Source: Parasponia andersonii (lineage: Eukaryota > Streptophyta > Magnoliopsida > Rosales > Cannabaceae). From it: a stretch of 64,000 nt of DNA. How positions within the stretch are numbered: position 1 is the first letter of the stretch; the number at the start of each line of letters is the position of its first letter. Shown here piece after piece: positions 43,440-55,323 of this stretch. Position numbers and translations under genes: made by a program. Location: the NCBI GenBank assembly GCA_002914805.1, contig JXTB01000138.1, positions 398,291-462,290 of the forward strand, written 5' to 3'. The notes under the pieces were generated by a model. The model saw only the letters and a list, made by a program, of their open reading frames with translations. It did no database searches and was not told where the DNA came from.

Positions 43440-44160
43440 CCAAGAATTAAATATGGTGGAATTCTATTCTACCAAGACTAGGTGGAATAAGGTAGAATGG
43501 AATAGAATATCATTTAATTAAACTATTTAATTAATAAAAAATAAATATGTAAATAAAATAATTTAATTAATGAAATAATAAAATAAAATAATACTAAATG
43601 TAAATAATTTAATAAAATATAATAAAATAAAATAATAATTTAATTAATGAAAATAATAAATAAAATTATGCTATATGAAAAATAATTTAAAATAAAATAA
43701 TATTAAATGTAAAATAATTAGAAAATGAAAAATAAAATAAAATAATGATAAATATTAAATAATTTAATTAATAAAAATCATTAATAAAATAATTTAAAAA
43801 TAGTAAAATAAAATTACGCTAAATGAAAAATATTTTAATTATAAAATATGCTAAATATAAAATAATTTAATTAATAAAAATAATAATTTAATGTAATAAT
43901 TAAATGTTAAATTTAATTTAAAATAATTAAAATAAAAAATATTTTTATCATTATCCAACTAATTCCTTTTTTTTTCACATTTAATCAAACATAAAAATAT
44001 TGATTCGATAAAAATATTAATTCAACTAATAATTCCACCATTCTTAATAATTCCACCGTTCTAAATAAACAACGTAATTTTTTTTTATTTCATTACCAAT
44101 GTAATAACATTACCATTTTTTTTTATTCCATTACCATTACCATTACACTACACTGGATAA
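43440..44160. repeat. AT-rich degenerate array with inverted flanks
   Basis: About 450 bp of degenerate 'aataatttaattaat / aaataaaataa' units (43510-43960), bordered by tggtggaattctattctacc on the left and an inverted, diverged 'aataattccaccattct' on the right (about 44030). It could be a TIR element grown by internal slippage. Confidence 0.45.
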
Positions 44161-45234
44161 TTAATCGAATTAATCACACTTATTTCTTTCCATTTACTTT
44201 CATTTTTGGAAGTATTCAATATTCATGAAAGCAGTATTAGAAAAACGTAGAAGGATATCCCTTCCTAATATTTTATTCACTCCCCAACGTTTTCCTTTTT
44301 ATTTCTCTTCTGTTTTGCATTTATCTAGATAGAATTAAAACCCCAACCTTCACTCACTCATCACTCAACTAAGAAGTTAACGATACTTTCTCCAATAATT
44401 CTATCCAACTATGCTTGTACTTCTAATTACCATTAAAATTTGTCTTTTCTCTTATGTCCTTTTTATTATAAAATAAGAACATTTATCTGTCCTAAACGGG
44501 AGAAATTTAATTCGGATTTCTCCACTTCAACTCTAAAAAGACTCCATGTCTAGATATATTATATCGTACGATTTATTAACGAATATATAAAATAAGATTA
44601 TGTACCCCTTGTTGAAAGAAATAACGAAAGCCACAGATTAAAAATAATTCTACACATTTAATAAAACAAAGGAAAAAAAATCCGCTTCGTTTCGAATCAA
44701 CAAAAGTTCAATGCAAATGCATATTTTGCTGAAATCAGAGTACACGCTACTTCTTTGGGGCTGTTTCCCATCTTATGCTCCATATTAGATACCCGGTCTC
44801 TTCAAAACTTTAAAAATCACGAAAAACTAAGGTCCTCCCCTAAACATTTTATGTAGGTTTTCTTCATACGCTAACAAGAAAACAACAGATACTATCAAAG
44901 AAACCCATTAATCACAGCTATTTTGATCCTTAGGCAACAAAAGTTACCCCAAAAAAAAAAAAAAGTAACAATTGTATTACAAAAAGAATTGTACTATATT
45001 AAAATCTCTAAAATTTCAACTAGCTAGCGGCTAAAGATAATGCAATAACAAGGTAAAGTTCAAACTTAAAGAAAGCGAATGATGCAGCGAAAAGACAATA
45101 CACAAAACCACATAAAGAATATAATCCAAAAGAAAAATAAAATGAACAAAAAAAAAAAAAGAGAAAAGAGATACAAAAGGTAAATAGAAAATATCTTCAA
45201 CCAACAGACAAAGGGATGCATACATAATTCTCAC
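44161..45234. other. AT-rich DNA, possible intron of the minus-strand gene
   Basis: No exon recognised on either strand. If the exons at 45.2-45.7 kb are real, this would be the start of their next intron on the minus strand. Confidence 0.45.
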
Positions 45235-45305
45235 CTGGAATCCGAACGCAAATCTTTACATCTCCGAAACCCACTCCTCTTCATTTTAGTCTCTCCCGTA
45301 CAATG
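45235..45305 (-). CDS. Candidate second exon of an unidentified minus-strand gene
   Basis: On the minus strand an acceptor (attatgcag) and a donor (ccag|gtgaga) bracket 71 nt containing an ATG at 45284 that opens MKRSGFRRCKDLRSDS into the donor. The exon upstream reads as a CT-rich leader, so this ATG is the likely translation start; the upstream mini-ORF starting at 45704 would end before it. I do not recognise the protein from 16 residues. No later exon was found leftwards before the copia element, so the gene is either truncated or has a very large intron. Composition (GC-richer, exon-like) and clean splice sites support it. Confidence 0.4.
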
Positions 45306-45632
45306 CTGCATAATGAAATAAACATATGCAAATGAATATAATAGAGGAACTAGCAAACCCGATTAAATTTACAAACTACAAAACAACACATACATACCGA
45401 AAACTACATATAAAAACAGAAATCAATACAAATCTGATGCTCCATTCTGAAAAAGAAAGAAAGAAATATAAAACAACGTATACAACTAATACTGGAGGGA
45501 AATTTGGTAATTACATTGACATTTAGGGCTAGCGATAGTATTACTTGTATCACGAGTAGAATTCTGAGTTCAATCTAAGCCTTTTCGTCGTTCTCCTTGC
45601 AGTTTTCTCGGCAACCAAACGGGACTTTGAGA

Positions 45633-45704
45633 TCAGAAAATCGAGATCGCCATGCAAAGGGTCTCAGCGGACGAATTACCAGAAACGAAATGCGAAAACG
45701 CCAT
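45633..45704 (-). CDS. Possible upstream ORF in the leader of the minus-strand gene
   Basis: A 23-codon ORF starting aaATGGCG (favourable context) and ending TGA. A donor-like ctg|gtaatt at 45680 would cut it; spliced to 45305 it reaches a stop after a few codons. It may act as a translational brake if the main start is at 45284. Purely a sequence reading. Confidence 0.25.
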   Translation of the reverse strand: MAFSHFVSGNSSAETLCMAISIF

Positions 45705-46080
45705 TTGACGAAGAAAAATTCGAAAATCGCCGCGTCAAGAGGAAGTTAAGATCGAAATCTGAGGAAGAATCGGATTAGAAAGGGGATGAAACGACGCCGG
45801 GGGGGGGAGAGAGAGAGAGAGAGAATGGTCGAACTGCTTCGCCGGGGGAGGCAGCGAAGGGCGAATGTACCGTACGAAACGACGACGAGGATGATGATGA
45901 GAGAGAGAGAGAGAGACGGAAGGGGCCAAAGGGGGGGCTTGATGAGAAAATATCTGAGAAAGAAAATGATTTAAATATTGGGGGCAATGATGCGGGATGG
46001 AGAGAGAGTCGAGTCCCACTGGCGGAAGAATGGAGAAGGTGCCCCCACTTGATCTGCCACGCATTCAATTGGAGTTGCTT
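45705..46080 (-). promoter_or_regulatory. Promoter and CT-rich leader of the minus-strand gene
   Basis: Read on the minus strand: a TATA-like aatatttaaat (about 45968-45977), then two CT runs (about 45899-45917 and 45804-45822) typical of plant 5' leaders, then GC-richer sequence. A telo-box-like tagggttt lies at 46140-46147, upstream. Together they suggest a real transcription start near 45940 on the minus strand. Confidence 0.45.
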
Positions 46081-46416
46081 TTTTAACCTATTTTTTAAAT
46101 TTTTTAATTTTTCTTGGTTTTCGATTCTTTTTTAATTTCTAGGGTTTCGGATTCTCCGAAATTGCTCTCTGTGATTGGCGACAGCTGCAGCTGCCTTCGG
46201 TGCTTCACCACACCAAGCAGTCATTCTTTGTGATCAGTTCTTTTTAAAAAAAAAAAAAACATTGTTTTGATTTTTATAAAAGCTTTTTCAGTTCTTGGAG
46301 TCGGCTTCATGAGCCTTCAATTCGATTTTCCCTTTTATTATTAATGTTACCAATTTTGACCTTTTTCTTAGGCCATGCGACGAAAATTTCTTAAGGCATG
46401 TGACGTAAAAACAAAA

Positions 46417-46761
46417 GGTTAATTTGGTTTAATTATTTTATTCCATTCAAATAGAAAACAGGATACATTGAGTATTTATTTCGACAATTTTAGTTTTTCT
46501 ATTCAAACCGTCGTTTAGAATAAATGTTTGTTTTATTAATTCAATTTTTCCATTCAAATGGTTTATCAATTATATCAATTATTGGAATAAATTTTTTTGT
46601 GTCTTAGAATGAGAATAGAGCTTAAAAAGTGTTTTTAAATGGTTTATTCTAATGTTTTATATTCTAATTACAACTTATTCAACTTTATATCAATTCAATT
46701 ATCTCACATTTCACAATTTCTATTTAAATATACTCATTTAAATGAGTGAACTAAACGGGGT
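46417..46761. mobile_element. MITE, family C copy 2
   Basis: Left end ggttaatttggtttaatt, right end reverse complement gaccccgtttagttcact. It shares 'attccattcaaatag', 'tttagaataaatgtttg' and 'aatgagtgaacta' blocks with the copies at 18289 and 47113. Confidence 0.7.
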
Positions 46762-47112
46762 CAAAAAATTTATAAACCATTTACAAAAATAAGACTTTAA
46801 TTTAATGTTTTGAAATTTTAAAATCACCACTAGACCTTAGTTGAAAACCAAGCTGAAAAACTAAAAAATGAAATAGACATCGCAAGAAAAATGGGCGATC
46901 ATGTTTGACCAGAATTGTGATTATTCGACTACAGTCAAACATGTCGAAAATCAATCAAAATACCTAAGAGAGGTAATAGTACAAGTTCAACTATGGTCAA
47001 AAAATTCTAATGAAGGTGCCACTGGGATCAGGAACGGGATTAGGACCGACGATAATAGTAGGGTGTTGCAAGTGGTGGTGGTATAACTAATTTAGGTGTG
47101 TAATACAATAAT
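46762..47112. other. Spacer between two MITEs
   Basis: About 350 bp. An open frame at 46901-47086 has no family resemblance and I do not call it a gene. Confidence 0.5.
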
Positions 47113-47473
47113 GGACTTGTTTGTTTTAACAATTTCGTTCCATTCAAATAGAAACCTATTAGAATAAGTGTTTATTTCAACAATTATAGTTTTTCCATTT
47201 AAATGGTTTTTTAGAATGAGTATTTGTTTCAATAATTCAGTTTTTCAATTCAAATGATCCATCAATCGCATCAACTATTAGAATGAGTTTTTTGTGTCTT
47301 GAAATGAAAATAGAGTTTAAGAGATATTTTTGAATGGTTCATTATAATGTCTCTCATTCTAAATACAATTCATTATACTTTATTTTCATTTCTAATATAT
47401 GTCATTCTAGTTATAACACATTCCACAGTTTTCACTTAAATATACTAATTTAAATGAGTAACTAAATGGAGCC
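47113..47473. mobile_element. MITE, family C copy 3
   Basis: Left end ggacttgtttgttttaac, right end reverse complement ggctccatttagttac. Same internal blocks and orientation as copy 2, 350 bp away. Confidence 0.7.
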
Positions 47474-49964
47474 AATGTATTTTAGGTTTGTTATGAAATT
47501 GGGTATCTAAATAATTAATTTAGATGTGTGGCATAGTAGTAAAAGTTAGATTTGAAAATATTTATAAGTTATTCTATTTTTTAGATCAAAACAGGCCTAG
47601 TACACTCATAGGTGTAATTTTTTTTTTTAGATGAGTGCCAGCTATATTCTCTCTTTGTACATCTTATGTTGCTAATAATTATATAAAGTGAGTATCGTAT
47701 TTACTTTTTTTTTCTTATTTAGTCTCACTATTTAATATACGAATTTTACAATATTTTATTAAATTATTTAAATATAAGATTTTATTGAAATTATAGAGTA
47801 GCATTATATAACGTGAGTCGTATTTACTTCTCTTTCTACCGCTTTGTTTTTAGTTTTGTTTTTCTTTTCTTGATATTGGGTGTTGGGGAATTAAACTATA
47901 CACATCAACATCAGAGCTGATATTTTATCCAAAAAATAAATAAATATATTAGAGGTGGCGTAGAGTTTAAGCCTACTACCACAAGATATCAACTTTATTA
48001 TATTTAAAATAAAAATTATCATAAATAAATTTGGTGCCATTTTTTAATTGAGTGACTATAAAACCTCACTAACTCGCATTGGTTTGTATTAAAAAAAAAA
48101 AAAAACTAGGCCAGTTAATTATCGATGAGATCATTGGCACTATTCTTTATGAAATTTTGACTGTTTCTACATCATAGCTATGGTAAACTCGGGATTTTTT
48201 TTTTTTTAAGGAAAAAGTAAAGGGAATTAAAGATGTTTTAATATAATGAACAAATTAAATACTATTAAGTAATTGCATGTAGTACCAATAGAATAAGTCT
48301 TAAGTATTAGAATTTACTAATTTTCAATAAAAAAATTAAATTCTTAAATAAATGCTCGTATTTGGAATTGTGAAAGAGTTTGTCAGCTTGAAATATGTGC
48401 TTAAATTGAGAGTACATTGCTTTTACTTGTCGATAAAGAGTTGGATATGGTATTATCTAATTATTTTTTTGAGATCAGTATAATGTGATTATGGTTGTGT
48501 GTATGGTCTCACTTCTCAAAGTTCTCATACATACATATATGTATATCCAAAGTATTTTTCCAACTTCTCCCATCTTAAGAAAATAATATACACGATGTAG
48601 TACAAGTTTTCTTAGCCAGAAGTAGATATAGGTAAAAAAAAAAAAAAACAAAAAAAAAGTCATTACAAGATCTTGAACGAGATAGGTGAATATATATTTC
48701 ACATTAATTTTTAATGACGTATGTCAACTTTCTAATAATGTAAGAAGTTATGACAATATCACCTACTGAAATGACATTAGTATACTGAAATTAAATCAAT
48801 TTTGCTTAACTATAGTATTCTTTCTTAAGAAACTCTTCAAACATACTCACTAAATCAATCATCCTAAAAAATTTTAAAAATCAAATATTATTTTAATTAG
48901 ATTAAGTTTTTTTTTTAATTATATATAAGCATTTCACGACATATATTTGTAATAATTAAAAATAATTAGATATAATATATGACTTTTAAAACCCATAAGT
49001 ATGTCATATATTATACTCATTTTTCCTACCAATTGGGCATATGCATATGTTTTCATATATATTACACACCTATAGCTCATGCCTAAAATATAAAATCTCT
49101 TATAATAATTATAAATTTTATACATTTAAAAATAAGTCATAAAATGAATGACATATATATACATTATATTAACAAATTAATAATTTTTATACAAGCAAGT
49201 TAAAAATCACACCATAATTTTAGTTCTATTATAATATAATTAAAAGTGCATAACAGAACCACCAGTTATTTATTTTAAAAAATATGAGTTATTAGTAATA
49301 CGAAAATAAGTTAAAAGATATTGTTTTAGTATTTAAAGTTGGTGGAAGAATAACGGCAATCGAGGATAATCAATTATAGTTTATGGAGTGAGTCGCGCTT
49401 ATTAATGTGTAATAGAAGCCAATGAAAAACCCAAACCGTTCTTCATTTCTTATAATTTATGAATTAGGAAAATAAAATTATAGAATAAACAATAAAAAAT
49501 TCTAATTATGCCATTTGATTTTACACCATGCCAAGCTTTAACTACAAATAGGCGTGGCATAATTAATATTTTCAACAACATAGAATTTTGCTAAAAGAAA
49601 AAGGTCATGATTAATTTTACTAAATTAGTTAGATTTCAATAGATTTTTATATTAAATAGCCCAAAAAAATTCTAAGTGAAATGAGAATACATATATATTA
49701 CAACGGAGTAGAGGCCGTATTCGTACATGAAGAAATAGTTAGTTGAAATAATTACTATGACATTGTCGTTTGCAAACAATAAGAAGGAAATGAAAATGGA
49801 AAGTAAATTATTTGAATGGAATCCCTGGCTCTCTCTGTTATCTCTTATGAAAATTGATTTATTTATTTTTTTTAAAAGAAGGTCTAAATTTTTTTATTCT
49901 CTTAATTTTTTAAAAGTAAATTAATTAAACAATTAAATATATCAATAGTAGATACACTACTCAA
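47474..49964. other. AT-rich intergenic DNA
   Basis: No gene, RNA gene or transposon domain recognised. A/T runs at about 48090, 48190 and 48640. Confidence 0.6.
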
Positions 49965-50345
49965 GCCGGAACCGAGTCTCCAATCGAAGCCGCGGCTTCC
50001 TATCCGACCCGTGGCCTAAAAAAGCGCGTGCCCGACGAGTTTACCAGAAAAATCATTGGGCAAAACACTTGGGACGCGTGTCGACGCAGGAGTGGTCCCC
50101 TTGTAATCACCTACGACTACTAGTGAGTTAGGTTTCATCAACCGGGTCCTATGTGTCTATGGAATTTAGACACGTATCCTACGCTCCAACCTTGAATTGT
50201 CAAATCCTAGGCTAAGCCAAAGTTCTATACAAAAAGCAAACGAAAGTTGCCCGACCGACTTGTCTGGCCACGTGTCGGTCCTATACTCTTTCGTCATGTT
50301 GTGCGTCACTACGTCTACGACCCTTCGCAATAAAATATTCTGAAA
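49965..50345. other. GC-rich island with G-box motifs and no ORF
   Basis: About 380 bp of clearly higher GC than its neighbours, rich in CG dinucleotides. It holds a ccacgtgtc G-box/ABRE-like motif (CACGTG at 50269-50274), gacacgtatcc (about 50170) and acgcgtgtcg (about 50095). No open frame or transposon domain. It reads like promoter-type or leader DNA stranded in AT-rich sequence. Confidence 0.4.
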
Positions 50346-52414
50346 GGACTAAGATATTTTGGCTCTACAGTCAGACTGGAACCAGATATTTTTGTGGGTT
50401 TTGCTTTTTAATCAATGGAAAGCAACACATTTTTTGTTTTTATTTTTTTTAAGCAAGGAATATTATTTTACCTAATAATTATTGCCTTGCTTGAAACTTA
50501 TGAAACAGATTATGATTATATTATATAGTTTGTGTCACGTGAAAAAGATTCCTAGACAACGTGGTCAAAAAGATGACTGGTTCACTGGCAATTGGCAAAG
50601 GTAGTTTTGGTAATCTTTTGAGTAATCTTACCTCAAGTTAAATAAATGAACAAACAATTTTTTAGTTATCTACCAATTGAAAATAAAAGTTTATGGAAAG
50701 CTCTAGCAACCAATAATTTAAGACAAACTTCAATCAAGTTGTCAGGAACTATTGTTATGCTTAGCCTTTTTATTATATATATTCAATCTAGACAAGATTA
50801 TTTTGCTTATTAGTGTCACGATCGTTTTTTTTTTAAAACTCGATGTTTGTTAAGTTGTATAATTTTCATTTTCAAAAATAAAAAGGTGTATCATTTTCAG
50901 TCTTTTCATCCCTTAGAATGTTTTGATTCAAATTGAGCTCTACTGTTTTAAATGGATATACAGTATATATCCTTCTTAATTGTTTTTTTTTTTTTACTCC
51001 TAGATACAGAAACAAAATCATTATTGATCATTGTCCCCTCAGAAAAAAAAAAATTATTGATCAATGGTAATATTTGCTTGCGCGTCTAGATTGGAGTCCC
51101 AAGGCAATTGCGCCTAATGTAGTGTTTTCTTCTTCTTCTTTCTTTTTTTTTTTCCAAAAAATGATTAAATACTAATCCAAATTGACAAATTATAATTTTC
51201 CTTACACCATATGTCAAAAGCTAATGCGGAATTGATTTTATGTTTTTTTATGAAATCGAAATTACTGATTTACTCTTATGTTAAAGCTAAAGACTAATCC
51301 AACATGTTAAAAAAAAAAATTAAAGGTCACATTGATTAAAGACCAAATGGAAATTCTTTTCTTGCTGGGGTCATTGTGTAGCTTCAAGACATAAAAAAAA
51401 AAAATTACAAAGAATAACAAAAAGAATATAAAATAGTTTTTAAAAAAAGGTGATTGCGAAGACCCATTATTGATTAATTGTACATTTCGAGATTATGAAG
51501 GGTTTTACGTGTTCAGTTCTTTTTCTATATTTTACAAAAATAATAATAATTATTATTATTAGTTTTGTGATAAGCGTGTTATACGTGTTCGGTGATCGAT
51601 AGTCATAACTGTCTTATAAAAAAAAAATTATAGTTTCCCCAATAATCTTTTGTGCTTTGATGTCATTCGCTCCATGTAAGATCAGCATCTTACCTTATCA
51701 CGAAAATATCTTGTAGAAGTCCACCTCAAAAGTCGATTCGCAGTTCAAAGATTATGCCATGTTTACGTGTCAATGTGCATCGTAAGCCTCAACAAGAAAA
51801 AGGGTATTCCATTCTTAATGAGTTTTCTCTTTTTAATTTTTATATATATTTTTCTCGTTTAGGGGACATAAGGTTGTGGCAGTAATTCATTGGAGCCTTT
51901 TCGGACTCTCTAGATTGGAAATTAATTAGGTAAGAAATTTGATACCTACGTATGTTGTTACCCTGTCGGCATTGCCCCAACATTTTTCTCTTCATAGCTT
52001 GCTGTCAAATTTGAGACCATACTAGGTATGTTAATTTTGTTTTTTTTTTTTAAAAATTATTTTTATATTTTTGTTGACTAATGTTAGGTGTTGGTCAATT
52101 ATAGTGCCGATAAAAAGGGGGAAAAAAAGAAGGGGGGGGGGAGGGATGGCTATAATATAAGGATATAATATACCTGTCAAATGGTAAATGACTATTAGAG
52201 AGACACGTCTATGGTCTATAATATAACGTTACAAGCGCCCATGGACCATGCGGTTATTTCGTTTCCCTGGTTTCACTTTGTTTTTGTCTTTCGATGCAAT
52301 ATGTTTTCATAACGAATTCAAGTTCAAGTGTCAATTAAAATATTATGTATAGTAGTGAAACTTCAATTACCAACTTGTCTTTACTAATGCATTAAAAAAA
52401 AATTGTCTTTATTA
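50346..52414. other. AT-rich intergenic DNA
   Basis: Nothing supportable beyond A/T runs and a G-run at about 52132-52142. Confidence 0.55.
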
Positions 52415-52985
52415 TTAACAATAAATTTTAGAAAAAATTATAAGATATGTCTTGTGTGAATAGGGTTATTAATTAAAGAAAATAAAGAGGCGAAGATTAT
52501 ATAGTAGTTCAGTCCCGAAAAAGATGAGCTTACGTTCACTGTTTTTCACTATTTTCTAGAAAATTACAAGAACTCAAAATTACAAGGTGTTGTCTGTAAA
52601 AGAAGAAAATACTCTTAAGAATTTTTTTGTTTCTCTAGATTCGGAAAAGATTATCCTTCGTCCCGAAACCTTGAGCTCCCTTTATATAGATGATGGTAAC
52701 TCAAGGTTCCTAATTGTGAAAATGGGTAATTATATAATCGGGTAATACAATTTGAGTAACAACATAATTGGGTAATCACTTAAATCGGGTAACTGGTCGA
52801 ACTTGACAGAGAGACTTTTGTTTCCCTTTCCTTGTAGGTTACCCGTTTGACGAAGTAAATACTAGTTTCCTTTTCTTTCAGGTCGCACATAACCTATTCG
52901 GTGGAGGTCGCATATATTCTATGCAGTAGAGGTCGCACATATTCCTACACATGCGACCTGGCATAGAATTTTAGACAGCATAACA
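52415..52985 (-). mobile_element. 3' LTR of the Tat-like element (LTR A)
   Basis: About 571 bp. In element orientation it begins tgttatgctgtctaaaattc. It contains a tandem 'tgcgacct' motif cluster and a tatataaagg TATA-type region, and matches 60564-60967 (same orientation) and 55324-55911 (inverted). Its last roughly 20 bases differ from the other two copies, so the outer end is damaged. Confidence 0.85.
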
Positions 52986-53001
52986 ATTGCCCCCCAGCTC
53001 C
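52986..53001 (-). other. Polypurine tract next to LTR A
   Basis: On the minus strand ggagctggggggcaat directly precedes the LTR start TGTTATG. A G-rich tract abutting the 3' LTR is the plus-strand primer site of LTR retrotransposons, which fixes the element's orientation. Confidence 0.75.
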
Positions 53002-53377
53002 ATTAGTTCTTTAGGACAAAATGGAGCTTCCTTTAAATGTAGGTGAGTGCGAACTTAAAAAATGCGATGTCACGACCTAGACTTAAGATCCTTGAAGAGT
53101 CGAAGAGTCGCTAGATCTCAAACCTCATCTTTCTCAAGATCACGCGCGCCTTTTTCTGACAGACGAAAACATGTGTCGCCTTTTCTAAGAAAATAGCAGA
53201 ACTCGAGGAAACTCAAGGATATTGATGATGCCAACCGTCGTTTTTAAACCGAATCTTTTCAAATTTCGAAAGATACCAATTTAATTTCAGAAAAAATCAA
53301 ATCCCGCGAAAACTTCGGTCTTTAGATATGAAAATCAAAGATCTTGATTTACGGTTGTGATTTAGCGATGTTCGAGG
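53002..53377. other. Region between polypurine tract and antisense-ORF promoter
   Basis: About 375 bp, moderate GC, no ORF. It presumably holds upstream promoter sequence for the antisense ORF. Confidence 0.4.
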
Positions 53378-53385
53378 TATAAATA
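53378..53385 (+). promoter_or_regulatory. TATA box of the antisense ORF
   Basis: tataaata, about 30 bp before a C/T-rich leader; the leader exon runs to a donor at 53555 (gaaag|gttagt). It points opposite to the element's own transcription. Confidence 0.6.
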
Positions 53386-53555
53386 TCGGAAATCAATCCG
53401 TTTCTGCTTCTTTATTACAGACTCTATCTTTCTAAAAAATCTCGAAGTTTTTCAGAGAACCCTACAGCGCCGTTTCGTCCTTCAGCTCGCACAATTCCGA
53501 TACCTTCTCTGACGGAATTCAGACCGTATCTCAATCCTTCTGCTTCCGAAGAAAG

Positions 53556-53939
53556 GTTAGTTTATTTCTTCTCTCCTATTGTTCTTCGTCTGTTCTTGAA
53601 AAAACTTAGTTTCAATTTCTAGGAATAGAAACACACCTCATTTTCAAACGAACTAGAATAGGAATTTTTCCAAATCTCCCTTTTCTGGTTCATAGAATAG
53701 ACTCTTACTAGATAATGGTCAAGAAAAAACTCGTAAAAAGAGTTTCTAGGGTCTGATACCCTATTTACCTATTTTTTGATGAACTGCTCAAGCAACTTTT
53801 TTCGAATCCATAGACCAATCAGAAAAAATTCGATGAACTTGCCTGTTAGTGCAATCCTAGGGTGAACTCCCAAAATTTACTAACATAGTGAAAATCCTTG
53901 ATGCTTGCGTAGGACTAAATCCATCCTATTTCTTTTCAG
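53556..53939 (+). other. Leader intron of the antisense ORF
   Basis: gaaag|gttagt donor and tttcttttcag acceptor placed exactly one base before the ATG at 53940. 384 bp. Confidence 0.55.
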
Positions 53940-54370
53940 ATGTCTAGTAGTAAGGATTTTAGGGAAGGGAATGCATTTTCTGGAGAATCTGACTCTAGTG
54001 TCAGCTCCATTAACCTCGAAGACTACCTCGAACCAGAACTCGAGGTAGAGATAACAGGGGTCAGGTAGAATAGTCCTCGCATAGGTGACCTCCCTCGGGA
54101 CCAGTGGCCTCGACATATCAAGGATGCCTATGCCTTCTCATCAGGATATCAATATGTAAAAGGGAATTGGTCATGTACTAACATAAGGACGAGCTGCACA
54201 TCGAACAATCTCAGCAAAATCGTGTGTAGCTATAAGATCGCCATCCCTCTTCGCCTGCCCATGGAATTCAACCGACAACACACACCACTACACGGAATTG
54301 CTTCTTTTTCTGAAGCAGTTCTTAAGTGCGGTGTCTATCTCGTACTTCATCCATATATAAAATCAACTTC
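53940..54370 (+). pseudogene. Antisense ORF of Tat element, N-terminal part (Transposase_28-like)
   Basis: ATG immediately after an intron acceptor. The frame reads MSSSKDFREGNAFSGESDSS, an acidic serine-rich start, and has one TAG at 54066-54068. It continues open into a region with RLPMEFNRQHTPLHGIASFS and AVLKCGVYLVLHPYI, which resembles the 'putative gypsy-type transposon' (Transposase_28) proteins found as extra antisense ORFs in Tat-lineage elements. The protein's role is unknown. Homology then stops near 54370, where the nested element begins. Apart from the single stop the frame is intact, better kept than neighbouring gag. Confidence 0.6.
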
Positions 54371-55323
54371 ATCCAAGATAAACTCTCGAATAGAGACAAG
54401 ACATAATCAAGAACACACTTGAAAATCTCTAGCAGGCCATCAACAAAATAAATTACTCTTAAGTACCTCGTCGAAGCATAAATTGTGAGGTACTCAGAAC
54501 ATCAAACAGATGAAGATCACAAACAAATGACATCTCACAATAGTCATCATATGGATCGCATCCTCAAAGGCAAATTTAATGATCAACATGGAACTAAAGC
54601 TGGAAGTTCTAATATTGGTCAAACTCTATTCCTTCAACGAGACTTTCCAGCAATCACAATTGAGGTGATATTGCAAGCTAATGCAAGACAAAAAATGTGT
54701 TCAAAAGAGTCATCAAAGATCCTAGACAAACACTAAAGAAGCAGCGATTAGAGCATGACCAACCGTAAGTTGATAATGCAATCAAGACTTCTCAAAGGTC
54801 ACAATAATCTTGCTCATACCATAAGCACAATCAAAAGCCCATTATCCCAAAAGTTTGAGGTAATGATCAACTCCTTGGAAATATTAATGTTGATCGTCTT
54901 AAAGCAGCTCTTGACGCACTGCTCAAATACGATGATGAGCTTATCATCAGTTGCCACTCTCCCTTTAGCGAAGAAATCTATATCGCACCACTCCCCACTG
55001 AATTCAAGTAACCTTTGATGAGTATATTCAAAGAAAAGACTGACCCATAAGATCATATAGACCATTTCAGCAACCTTATGGAGCTTTACCAGTTGGTTGA
55101 CCTCGCACCTTGTCGTTGTTTCACAATAACTCTAACAGGAGAAGCGAATAAGTGATTTAAAGGACTACTAACTGATACAATCTCTTCTTGGCAATAATTT
55201 CAAATTGTGATCTTGAGGTAGTTTCAGGCCGCGAGGAATTTTATAATTCCTCTAAATAGTCTGGTAAATATTCGCCAAAGCCCTAACGAAAGTCTCAAGT
55301 CGTATGTCAACGGCTTTACAACC
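54371..55323 (+). pseudogene. Decayed gag of the nested opposite-strand element
   Basis: Plus-strand pieces match the minus-strand Gag of the host element. NINVDRLKAALDALLKYDDE (about 54880) corresponds to NVHNLRIALDALAGWDDE; DHIDHFSNLMELYQ and APCRCFTITLTGEANK (about 55055-55150) correspond to DHMDHFSDLMELHR and VRCRCFAVTLSGAAKK. A SLKSYVNGFT segment (about 55290) runs straight into an LTR. Many stops and frameshifts. The element lacks its 5' LTR and everything between gag and the 3' LTR. Confidence 0.75.

Noticed and set aside
45735..46068. Two overlapping minus-strand frames of about 100 residues rich in S, L and P
   Set aside because: They come from CT runs in a leader region read in two frames; serine-leucine repeats, no domain.
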